Below are positions 56,599 to 64,000 of a DNA stretch of 64,000 nucleotides, in pieces. The notes under the pieces are model-generated. The model searched no databases. It saw nothing but the letters and a program-made list of their open reading frames with translations, and had not been told where the DNA came from. Positions within the stretch are counted from its first letter, which is position 1, and every line of letters starts with the position of its first letter. Source of the DNA: Streptomyces sp. NBC_01451 (GTDB lineage: Bacteria; Actinomycetota; Actinomycetes; Streptomycetales; Streptomycetaceae); the NCBI RefSeq assembly GCF_036227485.1, contig NZ_CP109479.1, positions 6,200,001 through 6,264,000 of the forward strand, read 5' to 3'. The translations under genes and the position numbers were made by a program.

Positions 56599-56994
56599 GT
56601 GAGCGCTGGTTGGGTACGGCGGCGCGTGGCACTGGCACTGGCCGTGCTGACCGCGTCCGGGGTGCTCGCCCTCGCGGGCCCGGCCACGGCCGACGCAGCC
56701 GCCGGGGCCGCCGCGTGCTCCGGCCGCAAGGTGCGCACGCTGACCTTCTCCACCGGCGAGGTGCGCGTCTACCGGCGCAGCGGCTACATCTGCGCGGTGA
56801 CCGTGCCCAAGCGGCCGGGCGCCCGCCAGTGGATGTCGGTGAGCGTACGGGCGCGGGGCGGACGGCCGGTCGTCGACGAGGGACTGTTCTCCAAGCGGGC
56901 CGGCCCGGTGACCGTGCACGCGGGGCGACGGCAGGTGTGGATCCAGGGGGCGGTCGGCCGGGGATCGGTCAGCTCCGGCTGGATTCGGTGCTGA
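56599..56994 (+). CDS. Small secreted protein of unknown function
   Basis: 131 aa from GTG 56599 (ribosome-binding site GGAGGGG). Seen: signal peptide (VALALAVLTASGVLALAGPATADA) and a basic beta-rich mature part with three Cys (AACSGRK, GYICAVTV, WIRC at the end), positioned for one disulfide. No known family recognised. It is the first of two secreted-protein genes in a row (130 bp before the peptidase). Confidence 0.7.
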   Translation: MSAGWVRRRVALALAVLTASGVLALAGPATADAAAGAAACSGRKVRTLTFSTGEVRVYRRSGYICAVTVPKRPGARQWMSVSVRARGGRPVVDEGLFSKRAGPVTVHAGRRQVWIQGAVGRGSVSSGWIRC

Positions 56995-57124
56995 ATCCCC
57001 GCCCCGGCCCCTTCCCCGACCCTATTTACCGATCCCCTGCCCGAGGGATTTCCCTATGTCCCCTGGTGCGCCGGTAGTTGCTCCGATAGCTTCCGGCGCA
57101 CAGATGTTTCATAGGGGAGGGTGC

Positions 57125-58585
57125 ATGCGCAAGGCGCTCAGATGGCTGCTCGCGCTGGCCGTGCTCATCGGCACGGTGAGCACGGCGGGGGCGGCGACCG
57201 CCGCTCAGCCGGAAGCCATATCCGGCACCAGAAGCAGTACCAGCACTGCCAGTTCGGACATCAAGGACCAGCTCCTCGCGATCCCGGGCATGAGCCTGAT
57301 CCAGGAGAAGCCGTACACCGGCTACCGGTACTTCGTCCTCGAATACACCCAGCCGATCGACCACCGGCACCCGTCCAAGGGCACGTTCCAGCAGCGGATC
57401 ACCGTCCTGCACAAGGACGTCTCGCGCCCGACGGTCTTCTTCACCAGCGGGTACTTCGTCAACACGAACCCCAGCCGCAGTGAGCCGACGCGGATCACCG
57501 ACGGCAACCAGGTCTCCCTGGAGTACCGCTTCTTCACCCCGTCCCGGCCCGACCCGGCCGACTGGTCCAAGCTGGACATCTGGCAGGCGGCCAGCGACCA
57601 GCACCGCGTCTTCACGGCGCTGAAGAAGATCTACGCCAAGAAGTGGCTCTCCACGGGCGGTTCGAAGGGCGGCATGACCGCCACGTACTACGAGCGCTTC
57701 TACCCCCGTGACATGGACGGCGTCGTCGCGTACGTCGCCCCCAACGACGTGGTGAACAAGGAGGACTCGGCGTACGACCGGTTCTTCGCGGGCGTCGGTA
57801 CCAAGGAGTGCCGCGACCGGCTGAACGCCGTGCAGCGCGAGGCGCTCGTCCGCCGGGAGCCGCTGGAGAAGAAGTACGCGGAGGTCGCCGCCGCCGAGGG
57901 CTTCACCTTCGACACCATCGGCAGCCTGGACCGCGCGTACGAGGCCGTCGTCCTCGACTACGTGTGGGGCTTCTGGCAGTACAGCCTGCTCGCCGACTGC
58001 GAGTCCATCCCGGCGGACGCGAAGAACGCGACCGACGACGACATCTGGACCTCGATCGACACGATCTCCGGGTTCTCCTTCTACACCGACCAGGGCCTGG
58101 AGCCGTACACGCCGTACTACTACCAGGCGGGCACCCAACTCGGCGCGCCCACCATCAAGTTCCCCCACATCGAGAAGAAGTACATCCGCTACGGCTACCA
58201 GCCGCCGCGCAACTTCGTCCCCCGGGACATCTCGATGAAGTTCCAGCCGCGGGCGATGCGTGACGTCGACAACTGGGTCAGGAACCGTGCCCAGCACATG
58301 CTGTTCGTGTACGGGCAGAACGACCCGTGGGGCGCCGAGCGCTTCCGCCTCGGCAAGGGCGCGAAGGACTCGTACGTCTTCACCGCCCCCGGCCTGAACC
58401 ACGGCGCGAACGTCGCGGGCCTGGTCCCCGAGCAGAAGGCGCTCGCCACGGCCCGCATCCTGGAGTGGGCCGGCGTCGCTACGACGGCCGTCCGGTCGAA
58501 CCCGTCGGTGGCCAAGCCGCTGGCGACCTACGACGCCCGGCTCGACAGGCGCGACATCGAGCGGGAGCCCACCCTGCGGCCGTGA
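57125..58585 (+). CDS. Secreted serine peptidase S37/S28-like (tripeptidyl/prolyl aminopeptidase)
   Basis: 486 aa from ATG 57125, with GGGAGG 5 nt upstream. Seen: signal peptide (LLALAVLIGTVSTAGAATAA), RYFVLEYTQPIDHRHPSKG, FFTSGYFV, the serine nucleophile in LSTGGSKGGMTATYYERF, and NDPWGAERFRLG with Asp followed by NHGANVAGLV with the catalytic His. Cleaves N-terminal residues, often before proline, from peptides outside the cell. Confidence 0.92.
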   Translation: MRKALRWLLALAVLIGTVSTAGAATAAQPEAISGTRSSTSTASSDIKDQLLAIPGMSLIQEKPYTGYRYFVLEYTQPIDHRHPSKGTFQQRITVLHKDVSRPTVFFTSGYFVNTNPSRSEPTRITDGNQVSLEYRFFTPSRPDPADWSKLDIWQAASDQHRVFTALKKIYAKKWLSTGGSKGGMTATYYERFYPRDMDGVVAYVAPNDVVNKEDSAYDRFFAGVGTKECRDRLNAVQREALVRREPLEKKYAEVAAAEGFTFDTIGSLDRAYEAVVLDYVWGFWQYSLLADCESIPADAKNATDDDIWTSIDTISGFSFYTDQGLEPYTPYYYQAGTQLGAPTIKFPHIEKKYIRYGYQPPRNFVPRDISMKFQPRAMRDVDNWVRNRAQHMLFVYGQNDPWGAERFRLGKGAKDSYVFTAPGLNHGANVAGLVPEQKALATARILEWAGVATTAVRSNPSVAKPLATYDARLDRRDIEREPTLRP

Positions 58586-58616
58586 CGACCGTGGAGAACA
58601 TGGGCAGTTGAACGCC

Positions 58617-58652
58617 ACGCGGCCCCCGGTGACAAGTCACCGGGGGCCGCGT
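58617..58652. terminator. Bidirectional hairpin between peptidase gene and cvnD
   Basis: Perfect 17-bp inverted repeat (ACGCGGCCCCCGGTGAC and its complement) around AA, between the convergent stops at 58585 and 58663. Confidence 0.85.
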
Positions 58653-58662
58653 CGTCGGGTGG

Positions 58663-59286
58663 TCAGCCGCCGATCGCGGTCGGCGGGCGGCCCGCCATCA
58701 GCCGGTTGACCAGGGCCACCAGCAGGTCCCGGCTGTCCAGCCGGTCCCGCAGGTCGCCCATGACGACCGGGACGTTCGGGTCGAGGTCGAGCGCGTCCCG
58801 CACCTCGTCCACCGTGCGGTCCCGCAGCCCGTGGAAGCAGTTGACGCCGACCACGAACGGGACGCCACGGCTCTCGAAGAAGTCGATCGACGCGAAACTG
58901 CTCTCCAGCCGTCGGGTGTCCGCGAGGACCACCGCGCCGAGCGCCCCGTGCACCAGGTCGTTCCACATGAACCAGAAACGTTCCTGGCCCGGCGTCCCGA
59001 ACAGGTACAGGACGAGCCGGCTGCTCACCGTGATCCGGCCGAAGTCCAGTGCCACGGTCGTGGTGGTCTTCTGCTCGATGCCGTCGAGGTCGTCCACACC
59101 CAGGCCCGCGGCGGTCAGCTGCTCCTCCGTGTGCAGGGGCGGGATCTCGCTCACGGAGCCGACCATGGTGGTCTTGCCGACACCGAAGCCGCCCGCGATC
59201 AGTATTTTCACCGCGGCGGGCGCGGTGGGCGTCCCGGCCACGGACACCTGTGACCCGGTCTGTTCGTCAGAGTCTGAGTAGGGCAT
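58663..59286 (-). CDS. cvnD: Conservon GTPase CvnD
   Basis: 207 aa. Seen: P-loop AGGFGVGKTTMVGSV, G2-like TTTTVALDFGRI, LFGTPGQERFWFMW (G3), and GVNCFHGLRDR (NKxD-position). MglA/Ras-like regulators that work with CvnA-C at the membrane. Start overlaps the cvnC coding region by 20 bp. Transcribed last in the operon. Confidence 0.95.
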   Translation of the reverse strand: MPYSDSDEQTGSQVSVAGTPTAPAAVKILIAGGFGVGKTTMVGSVSEIPPLHTEEQLTAAGLGVDDLDGIEQKTTTTVALDFGRITVSSRLVLYLFGTPGQERFWFMWNDLVHGALGAVVLADTRRLESSFASIDFFESRGVPFVVGVNCFHGLRDRTVDEVRDALDLDPNVPVVMGDLRDRLDSRDLLVALVNRLMAGRPPTAIGG

Positions 59287-59656
59287 CCTTCACCGCCTGA
59301 AGAAGAGTCATGTCGGGTTCCTGGCCGACCGCGACAGCCAGCGGCGGCCGGGCGGTCACCCGGTCGAGCGTGATGAGATCGCCCACGAGGATCTTCGTCA
59401 CCGCCACGGGCAGGTTCAGCCCGGCGGCGACCTCGGCGAGGGCCACCGGCGTACGGCACTGCCGGAGGATCGTCCGGTGCTCGGGCTGCAGACCCCGGTC
59501 GCCGTGGCGTTCGTCCGGCGCGACGGTGGCGATCACCGTGATGAGGGTGAGGTCGTCCCGCACCGAGGCCGTCCGGCCATGGGTGATCGTGTACGGCCTG
59601 ACCAGGCTCTCCTCGGCCTCATCGTCGTCCGGCGACGCGTCCGCCCAGTGGCTCAC
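59267..59656 (-). CDS. cvnC: Conservon DUF742 protein CvnC
   Basis: 129 aa DUF742 protein: LVRPYTITHGRT, EHRTILRQCRTPVALAEVAAGLNLPVAVTKILVGDLI reads as the winged-helix-like core of this family. Start overlaps the cvnB stop (ATGA). Found only with cvnB and cvnD in actinobacteria. Confidence 0.94.
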   Translation of the reverse strand: MSHWADASPDDDEAEESLVRPYTITHGRTASVRDDLTLITVIATVAPDERHGDRGLQPEHRTILRQCRTPVALAEVAAGLNLPVAVTKILVGDLITLDRVTARPPLAVAVGQEPDMTLLQAVKDALLRL

Positions 59657-60081
59657 TCACGCCCCCCGCCCTCCAGCCGCTGGACCCGGACCTCGGTCCC
59701 CAGCCGCTGCCCCACCTGCTGGACGAGGGTGTCCATCGCCACGGCCATCACCTCGGCGTCGACCTCCTGGTCCGCCACGACCGCCAGATGGGTGCCCCGG
59801 CCGGCCGCGCTGACGAACAGCCAGAGCTCGTCCAGCTCGATGATGACCTGGCGGACGCCGCCGCCGCCGAAGACCTCGCCGACTCCGCGGGCCAGGCTCT
59901 GCTGACCGGTGGCGATGGCGGCCAGGCGTTCCGCGTCGACCCGGGCGACGCTGCTGGACTGGCTCACCACCAGCCCGTCGTCGGACAGCACGATCGCGGC
60001 CCGGGTGCCCGGAACCTGGTCGACCAGACGGTCGAGCAGCCAGTCGAGGTCGGAGTTGGTGGCAGTGGTTCGCAGAGTCAT
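59653..60081 (-). CDS. cvnB: Conservon roadblock/LC7 protein CvnB
   Basis: 142 aa. Seen: LVDQVPGTRAAIVLSDDGLVV and VRQVIIELDELWLFVSAAGRGTHLAVVAD, the roadblock/LC7 (MglB-like) fold that acts as GAP or partner for CvnD. ATGA coupling with both cvnA and cvnC. Confidence 0.95.
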   Translation of the reverse strand: MTLRTTATNSDLDWLLDRLVDQVPGTRAAIVLSDDGLVVSQSSSVARVDAERLAAIATGQQSLARGVGEVFGGGGVRQVIIELDELWLFVSAAGRGTHLAVVADQEVDAEVMAVAMDTLVQQVGQRLGTEVRVQRLEGGGRE

Positions 60082-62699
60082 CGTCCGTCTTCCTTCCGGG
60101 CCCGGTCGGGTCCCGGTGAGGGGTTGGTGGGCTGGTGGCTGGGCTGGTGATCGGTGTCGGGCCTGAGCCGGGCGGCCCTGGACTGGCGCTGGAAGGCACC
60201 GACGGTGGCACCGGAGCGGGTGCCCGTCCGGCGGGGGAGGGGCTGCGCCCCGGTGCCGGGGCCGGTGCGCCGGGGTTCGGTGCCGTACGAGGGCGGAGCC
60301 TCCCGGAGTTCGGTGGCGAGACTGGCCTGCCGGACGCGCCGGGGCAGGGGGTTCTGGCTCGCGGCGGGGGCGCCCGGAGCGGGTGCCTGGGCGGGGGGCG
60401 GCGTGGGGCGGGCCGGCGGTGCCTGCGGTGTGGGCTGCTGTGTCGACGGTGCGATCCAGGGGCCGATGAGCGGACGCGCGTACGTCTCCTGGTCGGCGGC
60501 GTGCCCGTCGTGCCCGGTGTGCGGCCGGGGGACATGGCGGGTGGAGGTGTCGGCCGGTCCGCGGAGTGTGAGCGGGTCCGGGACGGGGGCCGCCGGGGGT
60601 GCGGGGCGGGTGGGGGCGTGTCCCGGTCCGGTGCGGGCGGTCGCCGCACGCAGCGCGAGCCGGTCCGGGACCGCGGCGGCCTCGGGCCCAGGGGCCGCCG
60701 GAAGAGCGACGGGCCGCTCCTGCCCCGGCTGACCGGCGGAGATCAGCTCCGCCGGGACCAGTACGACGACCCGGGTGCCGCCGAACGACGAGGGCCGCAG
60801 CTCGACCTGGAGGCCCAGGTTGGCGGCGAGCCTGGCCACGACGTACAGGCCGAGACGGGCGTCGTCGGCGCGGGACATCACGTCCATGCGAGGCGGCGCG
60901 GCCATCAGTTCGTTGGCCTCGGCGTACTGCTCCGGGTCCATGCCCATGCCGCGGTCCTCGATCTCGATCGCGACCCCGCGCCCCACCTGGGAGGCGGTCA
61001 CCTCGACCGGGGTCGGCGGCCGGGAGAAGGACACCGCGTTCTCCATGAGCTCCGCGAGGAGGTGGACCATGGGGCCGACGGCACGCTCCGACAGCCAGGT
61101 CTCGCCGTCGGTGTCGATGCGGATGCGCCGGTAGTCCTGCACCTCGCCCTGGGCGGAGCGCATGATGTCCAGCAGGAGGACGGGCCTGCGCCAGCGCCGC
61201 TGCGGTGTCCCGCTGCCGAGGATCACCAGGTTCTCCTCGTAGCGGCGCAGCCGGGCCGCCAGGTGGTCGAGGTCGAACAGGCCTTCCAGGACCTCGGGGT
61301 CCTCGTGCCGCCGCTGCATCTCGCCGAGACGTTTCAGCTGCATGCCGATCAGCAACTGGGTGCGCCGGGCGATGCGTTGGAGCAGCCGCTCGAAGCCGCG
61401 GTACAGCTCGATCTCCCGTACGGCGGTGTCCAGGGCCGAACCGCGGGCCTGGTTGAGGGCCTGGCCGAGCTGGCCGAGTTCGTCGTCGCCGTGCCGGATC
61501 TCGGGCAGTTCGGCGTCGGTGTCGACCTTCTCGCCCCTGCGCAGCCGCTCCACGAGGTCGGGCAGCCGCTCCTGGAGTTCGAGGGCCTCGGCGCGCAGAC
61601 CGAAGATCCGGCGGCGCAGCGTTCCGGTCAGGCGCAGGGAGAGGAACAGCATCAGCAGCACGGCCGCGGCGCTCACGGCGCTGTTGACCATCATGTTGGT
61701 CATCAGTCCGTCGAGTTCGTCCTCGGTGGAGGCGACGAGATCACCCGAGTAGGCGTTGCTGGCCCCCAGCAGCTGGGGGGTGATCCCCGCGACGCTCTGC
61801 TGCCACTTCTTGCCGAGCGCGGCGGAGACGGCGGTCCTGCCGTCGGCGTCGGCGTCCGCGCTGTTCAGGAGGCTCTGCTCGACCGAGGTCTTCCGTTTCC
61901 AGTCGGCGCCGGACAGCACGGCCTGGTAGGCCTTGGTGCGGTTGTCGGGCAGTTGCGGAACGACCTTGTCGCTGTAGATGTGTTCCTGGCTGCCGATCAA
62001 CTCGGCGATCCGGAAGCGCTGTTCACTGGTGAGTCGGCCGCCGGCCACGCCTGCGGTGATGATCGCGTCCTCGCGCGAGATCATCTCCTGGCCCCACTGC
62101 GCGTCGAGGGCCGGCCGGGTGAGGACGGACGTCCCGCCGAAGCCGACGTTGCTGAAGTCCTCGAACAGTTGCATGCTCGATGCGATCACGCCGGTGTAGG
62201 CGTCGAACGTCTGCTGCTGGTCGGCGGACCGCTTGTCCACGGCGTCGCGGTGGCCGGGCAGTCCCTTCAGCCCGAGGGTGACCTTTCGGAAGGCGTCGCC
62301 GAGAGAGCTGGGCGAGGCGCCGAGCGCGTCGAGGCTGCGTACGGACTTGTCGGTGAGTTCGCGCTGACGTGTCAGCGCGGACCGGTCGCCCTTGGGGTCG
62401 GCGAGCGCCGCCGCGCTGAGCCGCCGCTCCGCCTGGAGGTTGAAGAAGACGGTGACGAGCGGGGTGCCGAAGCGTTTCCCCTCCTCGTTGCGGTCGTGGA
62501 CGGCCTGCCAGTCGCCGTAGAGGTGGGTCGAGTTGATCGCGCCCAGGGCCACCAGGGCCAGACAGGGCACCAGGGCCAGGACGAGGAGGATCGTCCTGAG
62601 CGACAACTGGCGCTTCGGAGCCTTCACTTCCTTCGCAGCCCTGGCAGCCTGCGGAGCCCGATCCTGCTGCTGTTGCGCCGTGCGTGCGTGGAGTGCCAC
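60078..62699 (-). CDS. cvnA: Conservon sensor histidine kinase-like protein CvnA
   Basis: 873 aa. Seen: N-terminal helix (ILLVLALVPCLALVALGAIN), a periplasmic nitrate/nitrite-sensing-type (NIT) domain, a second helix near residues 330-350 (AAAVLLMLFLSLRL), a HAMP-like region, an ATPase domain with ELMENAVSFS (about 545), EDRGMGMD, and RLGLYVVARLAA, then a 200-aa Pro/Arg-rich tail. No phospho-acceptor His motif of standard kinases. Likely membrane signal input for CvnB-D. Confidence 0.92.
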   Translation of the reverse strand: MALHARTAQQQQDRAPQAARAAKEVKAPKRQLSLRTILLVLALVPCLALVALGAINSTHLYGDWQAVHDRNEEGKRFGTPLVTVFFNLQAERRLSAAALADPKGDRSALTRQRELTDKSVRSLDALGASPSSLGDAFRKVTLGLKGLPGHRDAVDKRSADQQQTFDAYTGVIASSMQLFEDFSNVGFGGTSVLTRPALDAQWGQEMISREDAIITAGVAGGRLTSEQRFRIAELIGSQEHIYSDKVVPQLPDNRTKAYQAVLSGADWKRKTSVEQSLLNSADADADGRTAVSAALGKKWQQSVAGITPQLLGASNAYSGDLVASTEDELDGLMTNMMVNSAVSAAAVLLMLFLSLRLTGTLRRRIFGLRAEALELQERLPDLVERLRRGEKVDTDAELPEIRHGDDELGQLGQALNQARGSALDTAVREIELYRGFERLLQRIARRTQLLIGMQLKRLGEMQRRHEDPEVLEGLFDLDHLAARLRRYEENLVILGSGTPQRRWRRPVLLLDIMRSAQGEVQDYRRIRIDTDGETWLSERAVGPMVHLLAELMENAVSFSRPPTPVEVTASQVGRGVAIEIEDRGMGMDPEQYAEANELMAAPPRMDVMSRADDARLGLYVVARLAANLGLQVELRPSSFGGTRVVVLVPAELISAGQPGQERPVALPAAPGPEAAAVPDRLALRAATARTGPGHAPTRPAPPAAPVPDPLTLRGPADTSTRHVPRPHTGHDGHAADQETYARPLIGPWIAPSTQQPTPQAPPARPTPPPAQAPAPGAPAASQNPLPRRVRQASLATELREAPPSYGTEPRRTGPGTGAQPLPRRTGTRSGATVGAFQRQSRAARLRPDTDHQPSHQPTNPSPGPDRARKEDGR

Positions 62700-62850
62700 A
62701 GAGGTTCCCGGCCTGTGAGTGCTGGCGGACTGTCCGAAAAAGAGGGGTCCGCGCCATGACAGGGGGGAGCCTACCGATTCACGAATTCATCACAAGAGTT
62801 GTTCCGGTGAATGGGAGCGACTCGTTATTCGGCCGACAAAATGGAATCCG

Positions 62851-63555
62851 TCATACCGGTTTTGCGCAGCCCACCGGCCTCTCTCCGCCCAGCTGCACGT
62901 AAAGGGCGGTGGAAGTGGGGCAGTTGAGGCGTTTGGTGACGGCCTCGGTCACCCGGTACTCCGGCTTCTTCTTGCCTTTCCCGTCGCACGCCGTCTCGCG
63001 CACCTCCCCGCGCCCGGCGCTGTACACGCAGTCGCCGACGATCGTGCGCGGGCCTCCGCCGCCGCCCGGGTCGCCGGGGTGCGGGGCCTGGAGGTTGCGC
63101 ATACACGCGTAGCCCTGCGGGACCGCTCCGTCGCCGTCCTCGTCGGCGGAGGGCCGCTGTTCGCTGATGTGGAGCACGAAGTCGGTGGTCGCCGGGCACG
63201 AGGGACCGTCGGTCACCCTGCCGTCGTACCGGGCCACGACCCGGGCCGCCGCCCGCTCACTGGTGCAGGGCACCTCGGTGAAACTGGTGATGCCGAAGGA
63301 ACTGCACTCGTCGATGGAGAGGAAGACGGTGCCGTAACCGGTGGGCCGGGGCGGTGTGGGCCGCTGGCCGACCGCCGTGCCCTCGGCGGCCCCCGAGGTC
63401 GCTCCCTCCGACGAGTCGCCCGCCGAACCGCCCGACGACAGCTGGCATCCGGTCGCCGTGAACACCGCGACCAGGATCAGCAGTGCGCAGGCGATCACCC
63501 GCCCGCACACCACTCCCACGGGCCCCATGGACCCCACAGAACGCACTTCGCGCAT
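62851..63555 (-). CDS. Lipoprotein of unknown function, Cys-rich
   Basis: 234 aa. Seen: lipobox FTATGC after a membrane segment (IACALLILVAVFTATGCQL), Gly/Ser/Thr linker, and a C-terminal part with eight or more Cys (SIDECSS, VPCTSERA, PSCPATTDF, YACMRN, GDCVYS, ETACDG, LNCPTS, GCAKPV) that should form disulfides. No family recognised. Faces the outside of the membrane. Upstream of cvnA with 151 bp between, on the same strand. Confidence 0.7.
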   Translation of the reverse strand: MREVRSVGSMGPVGVVCGRVIACALLILVAVFTATGCQLSSGGSAGDSSEGATSGAAEGTAVGQRPTPPRPTGYGTVFLSIDECSSFGITSFTEVPCTSERAAARVVARYDGRVTDGPSCPATTDFVLHISEQRPSADEDGDGAVPQGYACMRNLQAPHPGDPGGGGGPRTIVGDCVYSAGRGEVRETACDGKGKKKPEYRVTEAVTKRLNCPTSTALYVQLGGERPVGCAKPV

Positions 63556-63742
63556 CGCATCCCCCCGAGTACCCGCGCCCAGCGTCGCCCGCTACGCCAG
63601 GGCCACGCCGGAAGTTCAGCGGATTTGCGCCTATTGGGGGTGGTGCGCCGGTTGTGCGGCGTACGGCACGTACGCCTGCTTGCCTCCCGTCGCCGAGCGG
63701 TCCTGGTGAAGTCGGGTGGAGCAACCGTGTCCCGCGGCGCGC

Positions 63743-64000
63743 TCAGTACGACAGTCCGTGGCCGATGGGGTAGAGGACGAGCGTCGGATCGTCCGCCCGC
63801 AGCACCGGCACCGGCAGTCTTCCGCGCGGCCGGACCTGCCCCGCGATCACCCGTGCGGCGGCCCGGAGTTCGACGTCGGTCCAGGAGTAGGTGGCCAAGT
63901 ATGCCTGTACGGCGGGCAGTTGGGCCACATCGTAGGGATTGCGGACGGCGACGCACACCACGGGCCGCCCGGTGGCGAGGAGTTGGGTGACGAGGGTCCG
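63743..64000 (-). CDS. C-terminus of a GH3 glycosidase (partial, beta-N-acetylhexosaminidase type)
   Basis: At least 85 aa from the window edge: RTLVTQLLATGRPVVCVAVRNPYDVAQLP, YSWTDVELRAAARVIAGQVRPRGRLPV, ending YPIGHGLSY. This is the C-terminal second domain of GH3 enzymes. N-terminus and active site lie beyond the window. The 187 bp after it hold no gene. Confidence 0.82.
   Translation of the reverse strand, partial: RTLVTQLLATGRPVVCVAVRNPYDVAQLPAVQAYLATYSWTDVELRAAARVIAGQVRPRGRLPVPVLRADDPTLVLYPIGHGLSY

Overview
The window is high-GC actinobacterial DNA, almost certainly from a Streptomyces chromosome. The evidence is strong codon bias, the desferrioxamine operon desABCD with iron boxes, a cvnABCD 'conservon', a liu/acyl-CoA catabolic block, and a gene order that, from memory, runs opposite in sense to S. 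coelicolor genes around SCO2758-SCO2785. All assignments come from reading the sequence and its translations; no database search was run.

Layout. 1-8.75 kb is the siderophore block on the minus strand: a membrane sigma-like/ricin protein (cut by the window start), desD, desC, desB, desA, a siderophore-interacting flavoprotein, and the ferrioxamine-binding lipoprotein desE. Iron-box palindromes lie in front of desA and desE. 9.0-29.6 kb is accessory DNA. It holds a small membrane protein, a LamG-domain secreted giant, an RHS polymorphic toxin with a ParB/sulfiredoxin-like tip, two immunity-type genes, three insertion sequences (an IS5-family element interrupted by an IS110-family element, abutted by an IS1182-family element), a broken Scr1-type regulator, a PD-(D/E)XK (Rpn-like) gene, and a two-gene unit of a prenyltransferase-like protein with a heme-oxygenase-like protein.

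29.6-43.7 kb returns to core metabolism. A leucine/isovalerate degradation operon (acyl-CoA dehydrogenase, HMG-CoA lyase, biotin carboxylase/BCCP, carboxyltransferase) is divergent from a TetR regulator, with two matching 16-bp operators between them. A second acyl-CoA dehydrogenase, a TesB thioesterase, a phosphatase-like gene, and a PucR regulator divergent from an ureohydrolase and a ThDP enzyme follow. 43.7-58.6 kb holds a DUF6193-like gene, a ferritin-like gene and a run of secreted or membrane proteins: a triple-repeat protein, an endonuclease I, a GT39 glycosyltransferase, a class A beta-lactamase-like hydrolase, a phytase/esterase-like protein, a fused ABC exporter, a small secreted protein and an S37-type peptidase. 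58.6-62.7 kb is the conservon cvnABCD. A lipoprotein and the C-terminus of a GH3 enzyme close the window.

The most interesting observation is in the IS110-family element. Its non-coding end folds into a hairpin whose first loop (in RNA sense) matches the DNA at the actual insertion site and whose second loop matches the rebuilt donor junction, in the order expected for an IS110 bridge RNA. Second is the uncharacterised pairing of a GGPP-synthase-like protein, with an altered second metal-binding motif, and a translationally coupled heme oxygenase.
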